NCBI GenBank assembly: GCA_022393335.1
Contig: JAJEKB010021383.1
Coordinates: 1,058,684 to 1,122,683 of the forward strand
Source: Macrotrachela quadricornifera
Lineage: Eukaryota; Rotifera; Eurotatoria; Philodinida; Philodinidae
Direction: 5' to 3'
Length of the DNA: 64,000 bases
Shown here piece after piece: positions 9,890 to 19,504 of the stretch. The notes beneath the pieces are model-generated. The model worked only from the letters and a program-made list of their open reading frames with translations, searched no databases and was not told the origin of the DNA. Within the stretch, counting starts at the first letter, position 1. Each line of letters starts with the position of its first letter. A program made the translations under genes and the position numbers.

Positions 9890-12814
9890 CTATTGTTGTC
9901 TAATTTTTAAAATCTCTTGTGTAAGATGATTTTTGTAGGCATCCAATGTGTTCTGTAATAACATAGTTACAGTAATCGGTCCAATTCCACCTGGTACAGG
10001 TGTAACTAAACTTGCACGTTTCCAAACAACATCAGTTCGTTCAATGTCACCACAAATTTTCATTTTTTTTGTATTCATATCCTTCAAAACTGTAATACCA
10101 GCATCAATCACAATAGCACCTGGTTTAATCCAGTTTGCTTTCACTAATTCTGCTACGCCGGCACAAGCTATGACAATATCAGCATGTTGTATTTTTCTAT
10201 GTAAATTGTTTGTTTGTACTGTACACAAAGTTACTGTACAACCGCGACTTGTAAGTACCAGTGATAATGGCAGACCAACAGTTTTCGATGCACCAACAAT
10301 ACAGACAACTTTACCAGGTAATTTCACATCATATGCTCGTAACAATTCTAGAATACCACGAACTGTACAAGGAATAAATGTACCAGATGAAGATGGAGAT
10401 ATTGAAGATGAAGCTAAATCAGCTAGTTGCAAGGAATGTAATCCATCAACATCTTTTTCTATATTAATTGCATCCAAAATACGACGACGATTTAGTTGTT
10501 TAGGTAATGGTAATTGAACTAGAATACCATCAATCAAGGGATCATCATTCCATTGTTTGATCTGTTGTAAAATAGTATCTTCGAGTTTCTCGATGCTCAT
10601 TGTTTCATAATCTTTAATTTCCACTAATTGTGTAAAGAAACCGAGAGTAGAAGCAAGGTTACTTTTCTTTTGAACATATAATAGTGAATCACGACGATTA
10701 CTAACAAGAAGACAAGCAAGACCTGGCGAGCGAGGTGTTAAACCATTTTTACTGGCATGAGCTTGTAAAGATTTTATTTCAAGACGAATATTTGTTTGAA
10801 AACGACTGGCAATTTCCCTGCCATCAACACGAATGGCAGTGTCACGTCCAAGTTTCTTTATATGCCACGGTGTCATGAATGGCGATAGTTTAAGTACAAA
10901 CGAATGGCGAGCTGCATGATAGGTTGTGTCATGAAAGTTTTCTGACATTTTTGTCAGTTCAGTTGATCGACATGTAGCCAATTGATTGTAGAATAATGAG
11001 TTATGTTTTTCCTTTTTTTGCTTTATGAAATCATTATATTCAGGACTTGATATGAATACATTTGCAATTTTTTTAACTTTTTCTATCATTTCATCAGGTT
11101 TCTCATCAAAAACATCGTCAATTAAGCCAATTTCTTTTGCATTTTTAGCTGATAATGGTTGACAAGCTTCTGTTATTTCATGTGCACGTTCATAACCAAT
11201 ACGACGAGGTAGATTATAAGTCCAATATTCACTTCCAAATAGACCCATTGTACAATAGTGTGGATTAAGAACTGTTAGAGAATTTGCATAGATACAATCA
11301 GCTGCCAATGCCATCATAACACCTCCAGCACCAGCACTACCTTGAAGTACTGATATTATTAGTTTATTTGTTATTGACATAATCTTTAATACAATATCAT
11401 CAATCGCATTAATATTTTCCCAACTTTCCTTGTACGGATCTTTAGCAGCTTCAATTACGTTGAGATGAATACCATTACTAAAGTATGTACGTCCACCACA
11501 CAATATAATAACTTTGGCACTGTCAATTTGAGCACATTCATATAAAGCCTGCAAAAGACGTTGACATTGTGTTGTTGACATAGCACCATTATAAAACTCA
11601 AAGTGTAGACAAACAACATTGCCTTGTTGTTCATAGTAAATTTCATTAAAGGTTGTATTTCTAGGTATAGTAGTAAAACTAGTAGGTAAAACAGGTAGGC
11701 TAGCTAAATGATCACGATCTAATAGCATTGTTGATGGTAATTTAAAGTTATTGTTGCCAACATGTTTCATATGTGTTATCCAAACAGCTTCTTGTCCACC
11801 TTCTTTACATGACACTAAGATAGCACCATCACGTTGACCTAATAATTTTTTTGGTGGCATATCTGGAGCTATTTTAATAATATTTTCAATATGTGCACCA
11901 TACAAATACATTCCTGTTCCAAATAGTTCACTATCGAATAGACCTGGATTTGAATCACGTGAAGATATTTTTCGTACAATTGTTCTTGCATCATCTTCTT
12001 TCCAATTAATAGCACATTGTGACTGTTTCATTGTTGGTTTAAGTCTCCCTTTAACAGAAGGATCAGAATAATCAAGTGGAACCGGTTCAATTTGTTGAGA
12101 AAAATTTGTGACTGCTTTTTGAATAGCTTGCAATGCAGCTGGTACAACTTTATTACGATAAACTTTTGATTTGGTTAACTGTGAGAGTGATAAATCACTA
12201 AGAGAAAAATTTTGTGTTGCATAAATTGGACCTGCATCCATTTCCTTTTCAGCTTCCATAATTGTTACACCCCATTCTTTTTTATCTTCTAATAGTGCCC
12301 AATCTAAACTGTGTATACCACGATCACCAATAATACCTGGATGAACAATCAATGTTTTGAATTTTGTATATAAACTTTCAGGTAAAACCTTCGTTAGAAA
12401 TGGGCATATAATTAAATCTGGATTTAATTCATTTGCAACTTGTCGCATTTGTTCTGATGATACAGCTAACTCAATCATAACACTATGTCCCATTTGTGTT
12501 AGTAGCAAATAAGCAGCTTGTGACATTGAATTATGTGCATTTGTAAGAAACAGAATACGTAATTTCTTTTTTAATTCTTGATCTTGTTGATATTCATTAT
12601 TAATATATTGATGTACAATCGATTCTGGCTGCGATTCAATAGATGTGAATTTACTTGAACTATTAATAGAAGTAGGAAAAGAAAATTGATTTAAAGTAGA
12701 TTGTAACCGAATATGTACGCCTTTATTAATGACGACTGGACAAAATACTTGTGTACTAGACAGTAATTGATTTACAGATCTTGTAATCGGACGCAATTTC
12801 AATAATAATGACAT
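9890..12814 (-). CDS. HypX-FolD fusion: formyltransferase, crotonase and methylene-THF dehydrogenase/cyclohydrolase
   Basis: A single-exon 974-residue frame with three enzyme domains. Residues 1-~45 are Arg/Ser-rich without acids (RSVNQLLSS, IRLQST), like a mitochondrial presequence. Residues 84-310 are a HypX-type formyltransferase: FLTNAHNSMSQ, IVHPGIIGDRG (H158), EMDAGPIYA (D193). Residues ~396-645 are the HypX crotonase half: FYNGAMSTTQC, FSNGIHLNVIEAA, GSAGAGGVMMALAAD, LNPHYCTMGLFGSEYWTY, ending in the HypX-like YHAARHSFVLK. Residues 660-965 are FolD/MTHFD: catalytic Y713/K717 in LLYVQKKS, ILVQLPLP, DVDG 788-791, nucleotide loop VGASKTVG, VTPVPGGIGP. Bacterial HypX takes formyl from 10-formyl-THF to CoA and yields CO for NiFe-hydrogenase assembly; FolD makes 10-formyl-THF. 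The fusion would couple supply to use in mitochondria. The VGAS loop resembles E. coli FolD rather than the VGRS of animal MTHFDs. No stop or frameshift breaks the domains. Confidence 0.93.
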   Translation of the reverse strand: MSLLLKLRPITRSVNQLLSSTQVFCPVVINKGVHIRLQSTLNQFSFPTSINSSSKFTSIESQPESIVHQYINNEYQQDQELKKKLRILFLTNAHNSMSQAAYLLLTQMGHSVMIELAVSSEQMRQVANELNPDLIICPFLTKVLPESLYTKFKTLIVHPGIIGDRGIHSLDWALLEDKKEWGVTIMEAEKEMDAGPIYATQNFSLSDLSLSQLTKSKVYRNKVVPAALQAIQKAVTNFSQQIEPVPLDYSDPSVKGRLKPTMKQSQCAINWKEDDARTIVRKISSRDSNPGLFDSELFGTGMYLYGAHIENIIKIAPDMPPKKLLGQRDGAILVSCKEGGQEAVWITHMKHVGNNNFKLPSTMLLDRDHLASLPVLPTSFTTIPRNTTFNEIYYEQQGNVVCLHFEFYNGAMSTTQCQRLLQALYECAQIDSAKVIILCGGRTYFSNGIHLNVIEAAKDPYKESWENINAIDDIVLKIMSITNKLIISVLQGSAGAGGVMMALAADCIYANSLTVLNPHYCTMGLFGSEYWTYNLPRRIGYERAHEITEACQPLSAKNAKEIGLIDDVFDEKPDEMIEKVKKIANVFISSPEYNDFIKQKKEKHNSLFYNQLATCRSTELTKMSENFHDTTYHAARHSFVLKLSPFMTPWHIKKLGRDTAIRVDGREIASRFQTNIRLEIKSLQAHASKNGLTPRSPGLACLLVSNRRDSLLYVQKKSNLASTLGFFTQLVEIKDYETMSIEKLEDTILQQIKQWNDDPLIDGILVQLPLPKQLNRRRILDAINIEKDVDGLHSLQLADLASSSISPSSSGTFIPCTVRGILELLRAYDVKLPGKVVCIVGASKTVGLPLSLVLTSRGCTVTLCTVQTNNLHRKIQHADIVIACAGVAELVKANWIKPGAIVIDAGITVLKDMNTKKMKICGDIERTDVVWKRASLVTPVPGGIGPITVTMLLQNTLDAYKNHLTQEILKIRQQ

Positions 12815-12878
12815 TTTTTATTTTGTTAAGCTTTTCTTGTTGCTTGAATTCAATAAATACTGAAAGTAAAATAGAGCT

Positions 12879-12897
12879 AGTACATATATATATATAA
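12879..12897 (-). promoter_or_regulatory. TATA-like element upstream of HypX-FolD
   Basis: On the minus strand the sequence reads TTTATATATATATATG about 65-85 bp before the ATG at 12814. It is the only TATA-like block close to the start. In such an AT-rich genome a chance match is possible. Confidence 0.35.
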
Positions 12898-13066
12898 ACG
12901 ATCAATCTGGTCAAATGCCACAATTTTTTTTATCATACTACTTCTATAACATTTTGAGTAAATGTGATTCTTTTACTATTGAATCGGTGAGAATGTTTTT
13001 GAAAATTTTCTAGAATGCCCGAGAAAATTCTAAAACTTTCAATACTTTCCAACGACAACAAAATTT

Positions 13067-13640
13067 GTGGACATGGATGTGGACCTCGAATTAGAAACGA
13101 AGATAGCTCGTAGAGACCTCCATATGCTTCTGCTTCATGAATTTCGTGTGAGTCTCAAAGCAACGAAAGCAACAAGTAACATATGCGGTATGTCGGATGA
13201 GGATGTACTCACTATTCGTACAGCGCAAGATTGGTTTCATCGATTCAAGAATGATGATTTCGAACTCAATGATTTAACTCACACCGGAGAACCTCTATAA
13301 GTGAATATGAAAGTCTTAAAATGGCTTATTGAAGAAGATTCTCGATTGACTACACGGTGTTTATCAGAGTAACATGGATGCTCTCATATTACAGTGGAAA
13401 CACATCTGCATGAATTGGACAAAATACGACAATACGGAATTTGGATACTACTTGAGTTGTCACCACATCAGCTGCTACACAGGGTTGACGCTTATATGAA
13501 ATTAATGACATTTCATCGCAACTTCGCAACTATGAATGACTCCACAATCTTATTACTGACGATGAGAAGTAGGTGCTGTACATTATTCAGCAGAAGCTGG
13601 AGATGTACGGAGCTCGAACCTCTCGATCTCGGCCAGGGCT
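13067..13640 (+). pseudogene. Mariner transposase relic
   Basis: The frame starting at 13067 encodes the mariner/SETMAR-type N-terminal helix-turn-helix: LHMLLLHEFRVSLKA, RTAQDWFHRFKNDDFEL, LTHTGEPL. A TAA stop at 13298-13300 interrupts it. The same frame then continues with VNMKVLKWLIEEDSRLTTR and, after another stop, HITVETHLHELDKIRQYG, LSPHQLLHRVDAYMKL and HRNF, all mariner landmarks. A frame change and a stop then break the catalytic ITDDEK block near 13550-13570. The catalytic 3' half is absent. It lies 250 bp upstream of the HypX-FolD start and cannot encode an active enzyme. Confidence 0.85.
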
Positions 13641-14020
13641 TGGCTCGATATTCTGGATTTCAGTTATTTTCATTCATGTTGCTTTGTTCTTTTTATCGAA
13701 TGTCAATGGTTGAGAATTTTTTCATTTTGATAACGCTAATTTCCTAAAATATGATTCATTTGATCGAATTTTCAGGAGAAGTGAACACTTTTTTCATTAA
13801 ATAATTCGAATAATGTATAAAAGTATTTATAGAATGCAAAGTGAAGAGAAGACAGACACAAAGGTTGTCTCGTTAATACCTGGAACTGGCCAAGAGTCAG
13901 ATCAACCGAGACAGAGACCGAAAGTCTGGGTACATTCCTAGTAGAAGGAATAACATATCATGAGGGGTTTACTTAAATTATTTGAAATCTTTTCGTGTTT
14001 GAAACACCAAATATAGCGAG
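13641..14020. other. Intergenic, nothing recognised
   Basis: Sequence between the mariner relic and the GGGACTA foldback. It may hold the lost 3' half of the mariner copy, but no transposase motif or terminal repeat was recognised. Confidence 0.4.
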
Positions 14021-14392
14021 TCTATGGTCTTTTCGATTTCAGATTGAATTTCAAAAAAAAAATTTTATCTCAACTTTTTCAACAAGCTATGGGTCTTAAT
14101 GAGAGTTCTTGCCACTACAGGGGATTAACATGGGACTAGGGGACTACACGGCACTATGGGATTAACATAGGACTAGGGGACTAGCATGGAACTACATGGG
14201 ATACCACAGGACTATGGGAGTTTATAGGCATTCTATAAAGTCCCATAGTCCCATGTTAGTCCCCTAGTCCCTAGTCCCATGCAGTCCTATGATAGTCCTT
14301 TAAAGTCCCATTTAGTCCCATAGTTCCTCCAATTCTATTTGAAATTGGGTTGAATTCTTTTTTTGAATTCAATCCGAAATCAAATAGACCAT
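14021..14392. mobile_element. ~370-bp foldback element with inverted GGGACTA arrays
   Basis: The left end 14021-14062 (TCTATGGTCTTTTCGATTTC, then AGATTGAATTTCAAAAAA) matches the reverse complement of 14352-14392 with a few changes. Inside, the left half carries repeats of GGGACTA/GGGATTA (14130-14215) and the right half the complement TAGTCCC (14238-14330), so the whole unit can fold on itself. No ORF is present. This is the structure of a MITE with subterminal repeats. Confidence 0.65.
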
Positions 14393-14474
14393 TGTATGGG
14401 ATATACTACTATTTTGTTGATACTGAGATAAAACCTGAATAAAACTCAGTATTTATAGTCTAATAACTCGATTA

Positions 14475-14830
14475 TCCACTGAGCGCATGATTAGAACAAA
14501 CGCAGTTACATTATGAGTAATTGTCAATACTATTTTTACACTTTCATTTTCATTAAGGTCATATTCTAGGGCATTCGCAAGCAATGATTGATAAATTATT
14601 ACCAAAGCACATGATTAAAATAAATGCAATTACATCATGATTATCTGTCAATATTATCTTGGTAGAAAGACAAACAAATTTTATATTTTCGTTCTTTCAT
14701 TTTTATTAAAAAACGTATTTTAGGTCATTTGCAAACAACGATTGGTAAATCACGCGCTAAGCGCATGATTAGAACGAACGCAAATGCTTTGTGAATATCT
14801 GGCAATTTTAACTTCATAGAGAGCCAAATA
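14475..14830. repeat. Satellite-like repeat block A (154-bp family)
   Basis: Two to three tandem units anchored on the AAGCGCATGATTAGAA block near 14480, 14604 (degenerate AAGCACATGATTAAAA) and 14759. The first interval is shorter (~124 bp) because about 30 bp is missing; the second is ~155 bp. A GCGCTAAGCGC palindrome occurs at 14754-14764. Units share TTTCATTTTYATTA and CATTYGCAARCAA. It is the same family as block B at 16225-16660. Confidence 0.75.
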
Positions 14831-16224
14831 AGTTTTATGCATAAGACTATCAAAAGGTTCTCGTAGCAGTACTATAAAATTTCTGCTTGATTGATTTTAT
14901 TTCTTATACTAACTCACTCTAGTTGTGACATCTATTATCTATTAAAATGCCAATACAAAGTTTCACAAGTGTGTATTATGGTCAATCTTTAGTAATTTTT
15001 TTTAAAAACCCTGTTTTCGGATGGATAAACTTTGTATACGTTCATATATAAAAACTCGTTTCTTGTTAAATTCAAATGCTATACAAATTTATGATGAATT
15101 AACTGCTGCTTAAGAGCAGGGTGACCTTTTATATGGTACAGTTGCTTATTGATTTCATCGATTTTCAAGTGAATGAGAGTCCTTAGAAGTCGATCCTCGA
15201 AATGGTCGTCGAATAACTTCAATTTCTCAGTAGAAGATTGATGAAATCAATGGTCTAGTGAAAGATGATCCACATATACATATTGATAGCGTTACTATCT
15301 CTTAGATATAGTGTATTCCATGCACTGTAATTTTTTTTAAATTCTACTATTTCGAAAATTGATCTTAAATATATTGAAGTATTTTTGAGGTTTTATGATT
15401 CATTGGATGAATTTTTAGTACCTGGAAAATGTTTGATTTTCAAATTTACAGAGATTGAATTTGCTTTTCGAAAAAAATCATTTTCTACAAAGTAAAACAT
15501 CAACATTGATTTTAATAACTCTCGAAAATCAATGCCGATTTGAAAAAAACTCATTTTATTCCGTGCATTTTGGTGAATTAAATATTTAAATATTATTTCC
15601 ATTAAAATTATTGATTTATTACTATATAAATTTTACATTGATATATAAAAATAAATTTCGATTTTTAAGCTTTAAAAAAAATACTGCACTTGCCAAATAA
15701 AACCCGAAATTATAGAAATACCCATATGAATTCACTTGCGATTTTCAAAGAATTTAAACTACTATAAACTAGAATGTTCAAAGAGATTAGTCAAAAATTT
15801 ATATATAAAAAGATTACCATCGATAAACATGAAATTAAATTTACATTATTACAATGCTACATCATTAATGCAAGTTTTCATTCTTAATCTCAATTATGTT
15901 TAAGAAGGAAAATCAAAAGTTATGATTCGTTCTTGAAACTCACCTGGTCTCAGTCCTTCAAACTTTTGGTTGCCGAATTGTCTGAAACGTAGCTTTAATA
16001 CATATTCAGACACTACAAGGTCAGCTACTGCAATTAGGATAAAGCTCCATTCAAAACCTCTTCAAGAATATCAAAATACATTATAGAAATGAATTTAAAA
16101 AATGCAAATTAATATATAACATCATTGGAACTACTCTGAACATTTACTGTAGAAGTATCATTGAAATATTTTCTCTATAAACAAGTATTTGAAAGTCCGA
16201 GAACTTTTTGATCGACGTATATAT
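14831..16224. other. Spacer between the two satellite blocks
   Basis: About 1.4 kb of AT-rich sequence separating two blocks of the same satellite family. The frame at 15393-15602 (-) has no domain features. I see no transposase remnant, although the arrangement (repeat block, unique spacer, repeat block) could mark an insertion into one original array. Confidence 0.45.
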
Positions 16225-16660
16225 TTTTACTCTTTCATTTTCATTAACCTATCTATTCCAGAACATTTGCAAGCAATGATTAGGAAGTCATGCGCTAAGC
16301 GCATGATTAGAATGAATGCAATTATATTATAATTACCTGTTAATATTATCTTGATAGAAAAACAAATGAGTTTCATATTTTTGTTCTTTTATTTTCATTA
16401 AAAGACATATTATAGGACATTTGCAAGCAACCATCCGTAAATCATGCGCTAAGCGCCTGATTAGAATGAGTGCAATTACATTATAATTACCTGTCAATAT
16501 TATCTTGATACAAAGAAAAAAAAGTTTTATATTCTCATTCTTTTATTCTCATTGAAAAGCATATTCTAGAATATTTGCAAGCAACGATTGACAAATCATG
16601 CGCTTAGCGCGTGATTCGAACGAACGCAATTATATTGTGAATACCTCTCAATATTATTCA
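16225..16660. repeat. Satellite-like repeat block B, three 154-bp units
   Basis: Three units with the palindrome GCGCTAAGCGC at 16292-16302 and 16446-16456 and its complement-like form GCGCTTAGCGC at 16600-16610, spaced exactly 154 bp apart. Each unit reads palindrome, GATTMGAAYGARYGCAATTA, AATATTAT, then TTTCATTTTCATT and CATTTGCAAGCAA before the next palindrome. Units are about 80% alike. Confidence 0.8.
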
Positions 16661-17529
16661 GGTCAAAACTGAGTCACCAAATTTTGTCAGATCTGTTAGA
16701 ATCCGCTGAATTCTGATAACAGAGTCTCACAGGATTCTGACTAACGGAATCTAATCGGATCTAAATTGATTCCTACAACTTTCAAGGCATTTCAATTATC
16801 CGATATTGATGAAATCCAAAAAATGTATCCTATGAGATACAATAGTCAGAATCTAGCCGATTTCTTCCGTTTCTGAAAGGTTGATAGTTGAATATTTTAA
16901 TGAAATAAGCTGTGAAAAATGTTTTAACATTTTTTAAAGATGAAATGGAATTGTAACTATTTTCTGTTCTCACAAGAGAGAAACCATTGAATCAATAGAA
17001 CCTATTCCAAAATTTCGAAGAATTTTTGTTCTTTTAACAATGGCTAATTCTCAATAAGTGAAGATAATAGAAATGTTTTTTTTAAATTAACTTTGATTTT
17101 TAGCAAAAAAATTCAGATGTCATTCATAACTTTCGATTTCATCTCTTCTCTTAGAACTAACTTTCCAATTACCACCAACTTTTGTTATTTACATGCCTTT
17201 TTTCCTTGATTTTATTCATTCTTTTCATACCCACGTTTTGCTTATTGCTTCGCATTTTCAATATATACATGCAGTCTTTATTTTTACTATATTACCTTTG
17301 TCATTAGAACCTTGATACTCTCGGCAGTTAGTTAGCACGTTTTTTTTAATAAATTTCAAAAATAGTCGTGAATTTATAGAATTAATCATTTTTTAAAATT
17401 TATATCACCTCATGCTCTAAATCAATCGTAACTATTATGATAAAGATAAAAATTTCTTCTATCATTTTATTTATATTCTTCGAAAGCATAAATAATCAGC
17501 AAGTCTTATTACGAAAAATAAGTATTTCT
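16661..17529. other. Intergenic, nothing recognised
   Basis: AT-rich sequence. A short cluster of GGATTCTGA/AGAATCC-like words at 16690-16760 hints at another decayed inverted repeat, but I could not define arms. No gene is seen. Confidence 0.4.
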
Positions 17530-18745
17530 TTTCAATGCTACTAAAGAGGGAACATCGTCAACTGTATAATCGCTTTTTCACTAAAAACAGTTTTGATCAA
17601 TTTGATTACGAAGCTGAGGTCACATTAGACCTAACAAATGACTCATAAGATTACTATAATGAAGATGATTTTACTGGTATTAAAGATGACACTAATGATG
17701 CCGACGATGAATGGAATAGCAAAGAGAATTTGAATGAGAATTACAAATTAAATTCTTATTCAATTGAATTCATGGAAGAAGTAATAGAATTTGGTGATGT
17801 AAAAAGTTCGTCTGGTAAATGTCAGTGACTTTGAAAGACTATTAAACATTATTATCAATCTCTTCCAGATCAAAACAACATCAGCCGATTTCCTATGTAT
17901 ATAGCTCAACAGCTTGCAAAATGTCAACAAGTTCAAAACATTGATCAAGTTATCTAAAAATTTTTTTTAAATACTCGACAATCATATTCATCGATGGACA
18001 TTGCAGATAGCAAAACAGATGAATCTAGACGATTTTTAGGCGTCAAATACTTGACTTCTAGTGTTCGCAAATCATGATAGGAAATGCTCTTGTAAAACTA
18101 CTAATATAGTAACGAAAAAAGAAATAGATAATTGTGATAATATTAAAAAAAAACAGAAGAAGAATTTTTACAAAAGTTTTATCAGCTATTAGGAAAATAT
18201 TTACCAAAACAAGTTTTGAATATTGATCAAGTAGGTATTCAAAATGAGCTACATTCCACACATACATTATCAATTCACAGTAAGAAAAAAACTTTAGATC
18301 TATCGTATCAAAAAATGCAACTACTCATTCATATACTGTTCAATCTATAATTAGTTTAGAGGATACACTAGTTGAACCACTGTTTCTGGGACTTCCAGAA
18401 CGAAATGCTGGTACGGGTGATATTGTAAAACGTAATTTATTTGAATGAGAAGATGTAGTATTACATGTTTCTTAGCAGGTAAGTTAACAAATTCATTGGT
18501 TAAGTATTGGAGAGATAAAGTTTTGACAACATCTATCGGGAAAAAAACTTTCTTTTTATTCGACTCGTGATCTGGTCAAAATGATGGTAGCATCTATGAT
18601 GATTTCAAATGAATTAAAAAAGAGATACACTGTATTCAAATATCACGGAAAACCACATCAGATATGCAGTCTCTTGATAAATACTTCAATCGTTAGATGA
18701 AAAATCTAGCGAAAATAATATACAATCGTGTAGCTTTAGATCAAT
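17530..18745 (+). pseudogene. Pogo/IS630-like DDE transposase relic
   Basis: Frames on the plus strand carry an acidic N-terminal section (FDQFDYEAEVTLDL), then SLPDQNNISRFPMYI, then the catalytic core: VLNIDQVGIQNELHSTHTLS, a frame change, ATTHSYTVQSIISLED, PLFLGLPERNAGTGD, GKLTNSLVKYWRDKV, KTFFLFDS, and finally MQSLDKYFNR in place of the usual QPLD. This order matches DDE superfamily endonucleases of pogo/Tigger-like elements. Numerous stops and frameshifts make it inactive. A hAT relic on the opposite strand follows immediately. Confidence 0.75.
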
Positions 18746-18867
18746 AAAATGTAAATTTTTATGAGTGAAATAATATCATTAAACTAGTATTAATTATATC
18801 TTCATTACTATATTGATGATGAATCGGAGTATCCAGTGATTTCACATTTTTTGGCGTCACTCATTAT

Positions 18868-19504
18868 TTAATATGATTGGATCGTGTTTTCGTTTTGTTT
18901 CTTGATCATTGTTTGTTTTAATAGACTTGACATCAAATTTTTTTGTAAAAACATAAAGTTGTTTAGCTTTTTCGTTCCAAGCCGTGTCCGTTTACCAGTA
19001 ACAGTGTTTTTACATAATGAAAACAAACATTCAATAGATGTATTGGAAACTGGAATAGCCAATATACTATGAACAATTGATGAAAGGAATGGAAATCATT
19101 TTTGATGGTCTAGCCAATAGAGAAATATATTGTTTTCTTCTTCATATTGTATTAATGACGTAGATGCGAGATATTTTTCTAATTCTTCCTCAACACCTGT
19201 TTTGTCAGGTAATGCAGATTGTTTGTCAAATATTTCTAATAATACATCTTTTTTGTGCAGATGTAGAACTATTAATTAAAGTTGATGTTGAAGATGAGGA
19301 ATATAACATTGAAGATACTGATGCTGCAGTTGATGAATATGATACTAAGGACGTTGACGATGATACTATTGATAAATGTTTGGTAGTTAGTATACATGTA
19401 GATATAATACCTTGTCTTTTTATCTTTTCTTGTTTCAATAAGAGTATTGCACGTTCTTTCAGATGAGAATACATTTGAAGATGTTTTAGATTTGAATAAA
19501 CCAA
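18868..19504 (-). pseudogene. hAT transposase C-terminal relic
   Basis: Read on the minus strand, an upstream part (LKHLQMYSHLKERAILL) leads, after a Ser/Thr-rich stretch and a frame change, to EEELEKYLASTSLIQYEEEN, then YWLDHQK with a premature TGA, FPFLSSIVHSILAIPVSNTS, IECLFSLCKNTVTGKRTRL, LNNFMFLQKNL. This is the hAT C-terminal dimerisation domain (families typically show AIPATSVxSERVFS, KRxRL, LxFLxxN). The N-terminal zinc finger and the DDE core are missing, so it is a fragment. Confidence 0.82.

Noticed and set aside
9948..10517. 189-codon plus-strand frame antisense to the FolD part
   Set aside because: It mirrors the FolD coding strand, has no domain, and the minus-strand frame has all catalytic motifs.
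9890..12814. HypX-FolD as two adjacent genes or an assembly chimera
   Set aside because: The frame is open through the junction (residues ~640-660) with no stop, and the HypX C-terminal signature runs into FolD within ~20 residues. Reads across the junction would still be the decisive test.
14475..16660. CRISPR-like array
   Set aside because: Units are 154 bp, diverge throughout, and lack constant short repeats with unique spacers; the genome is eukaryotic.
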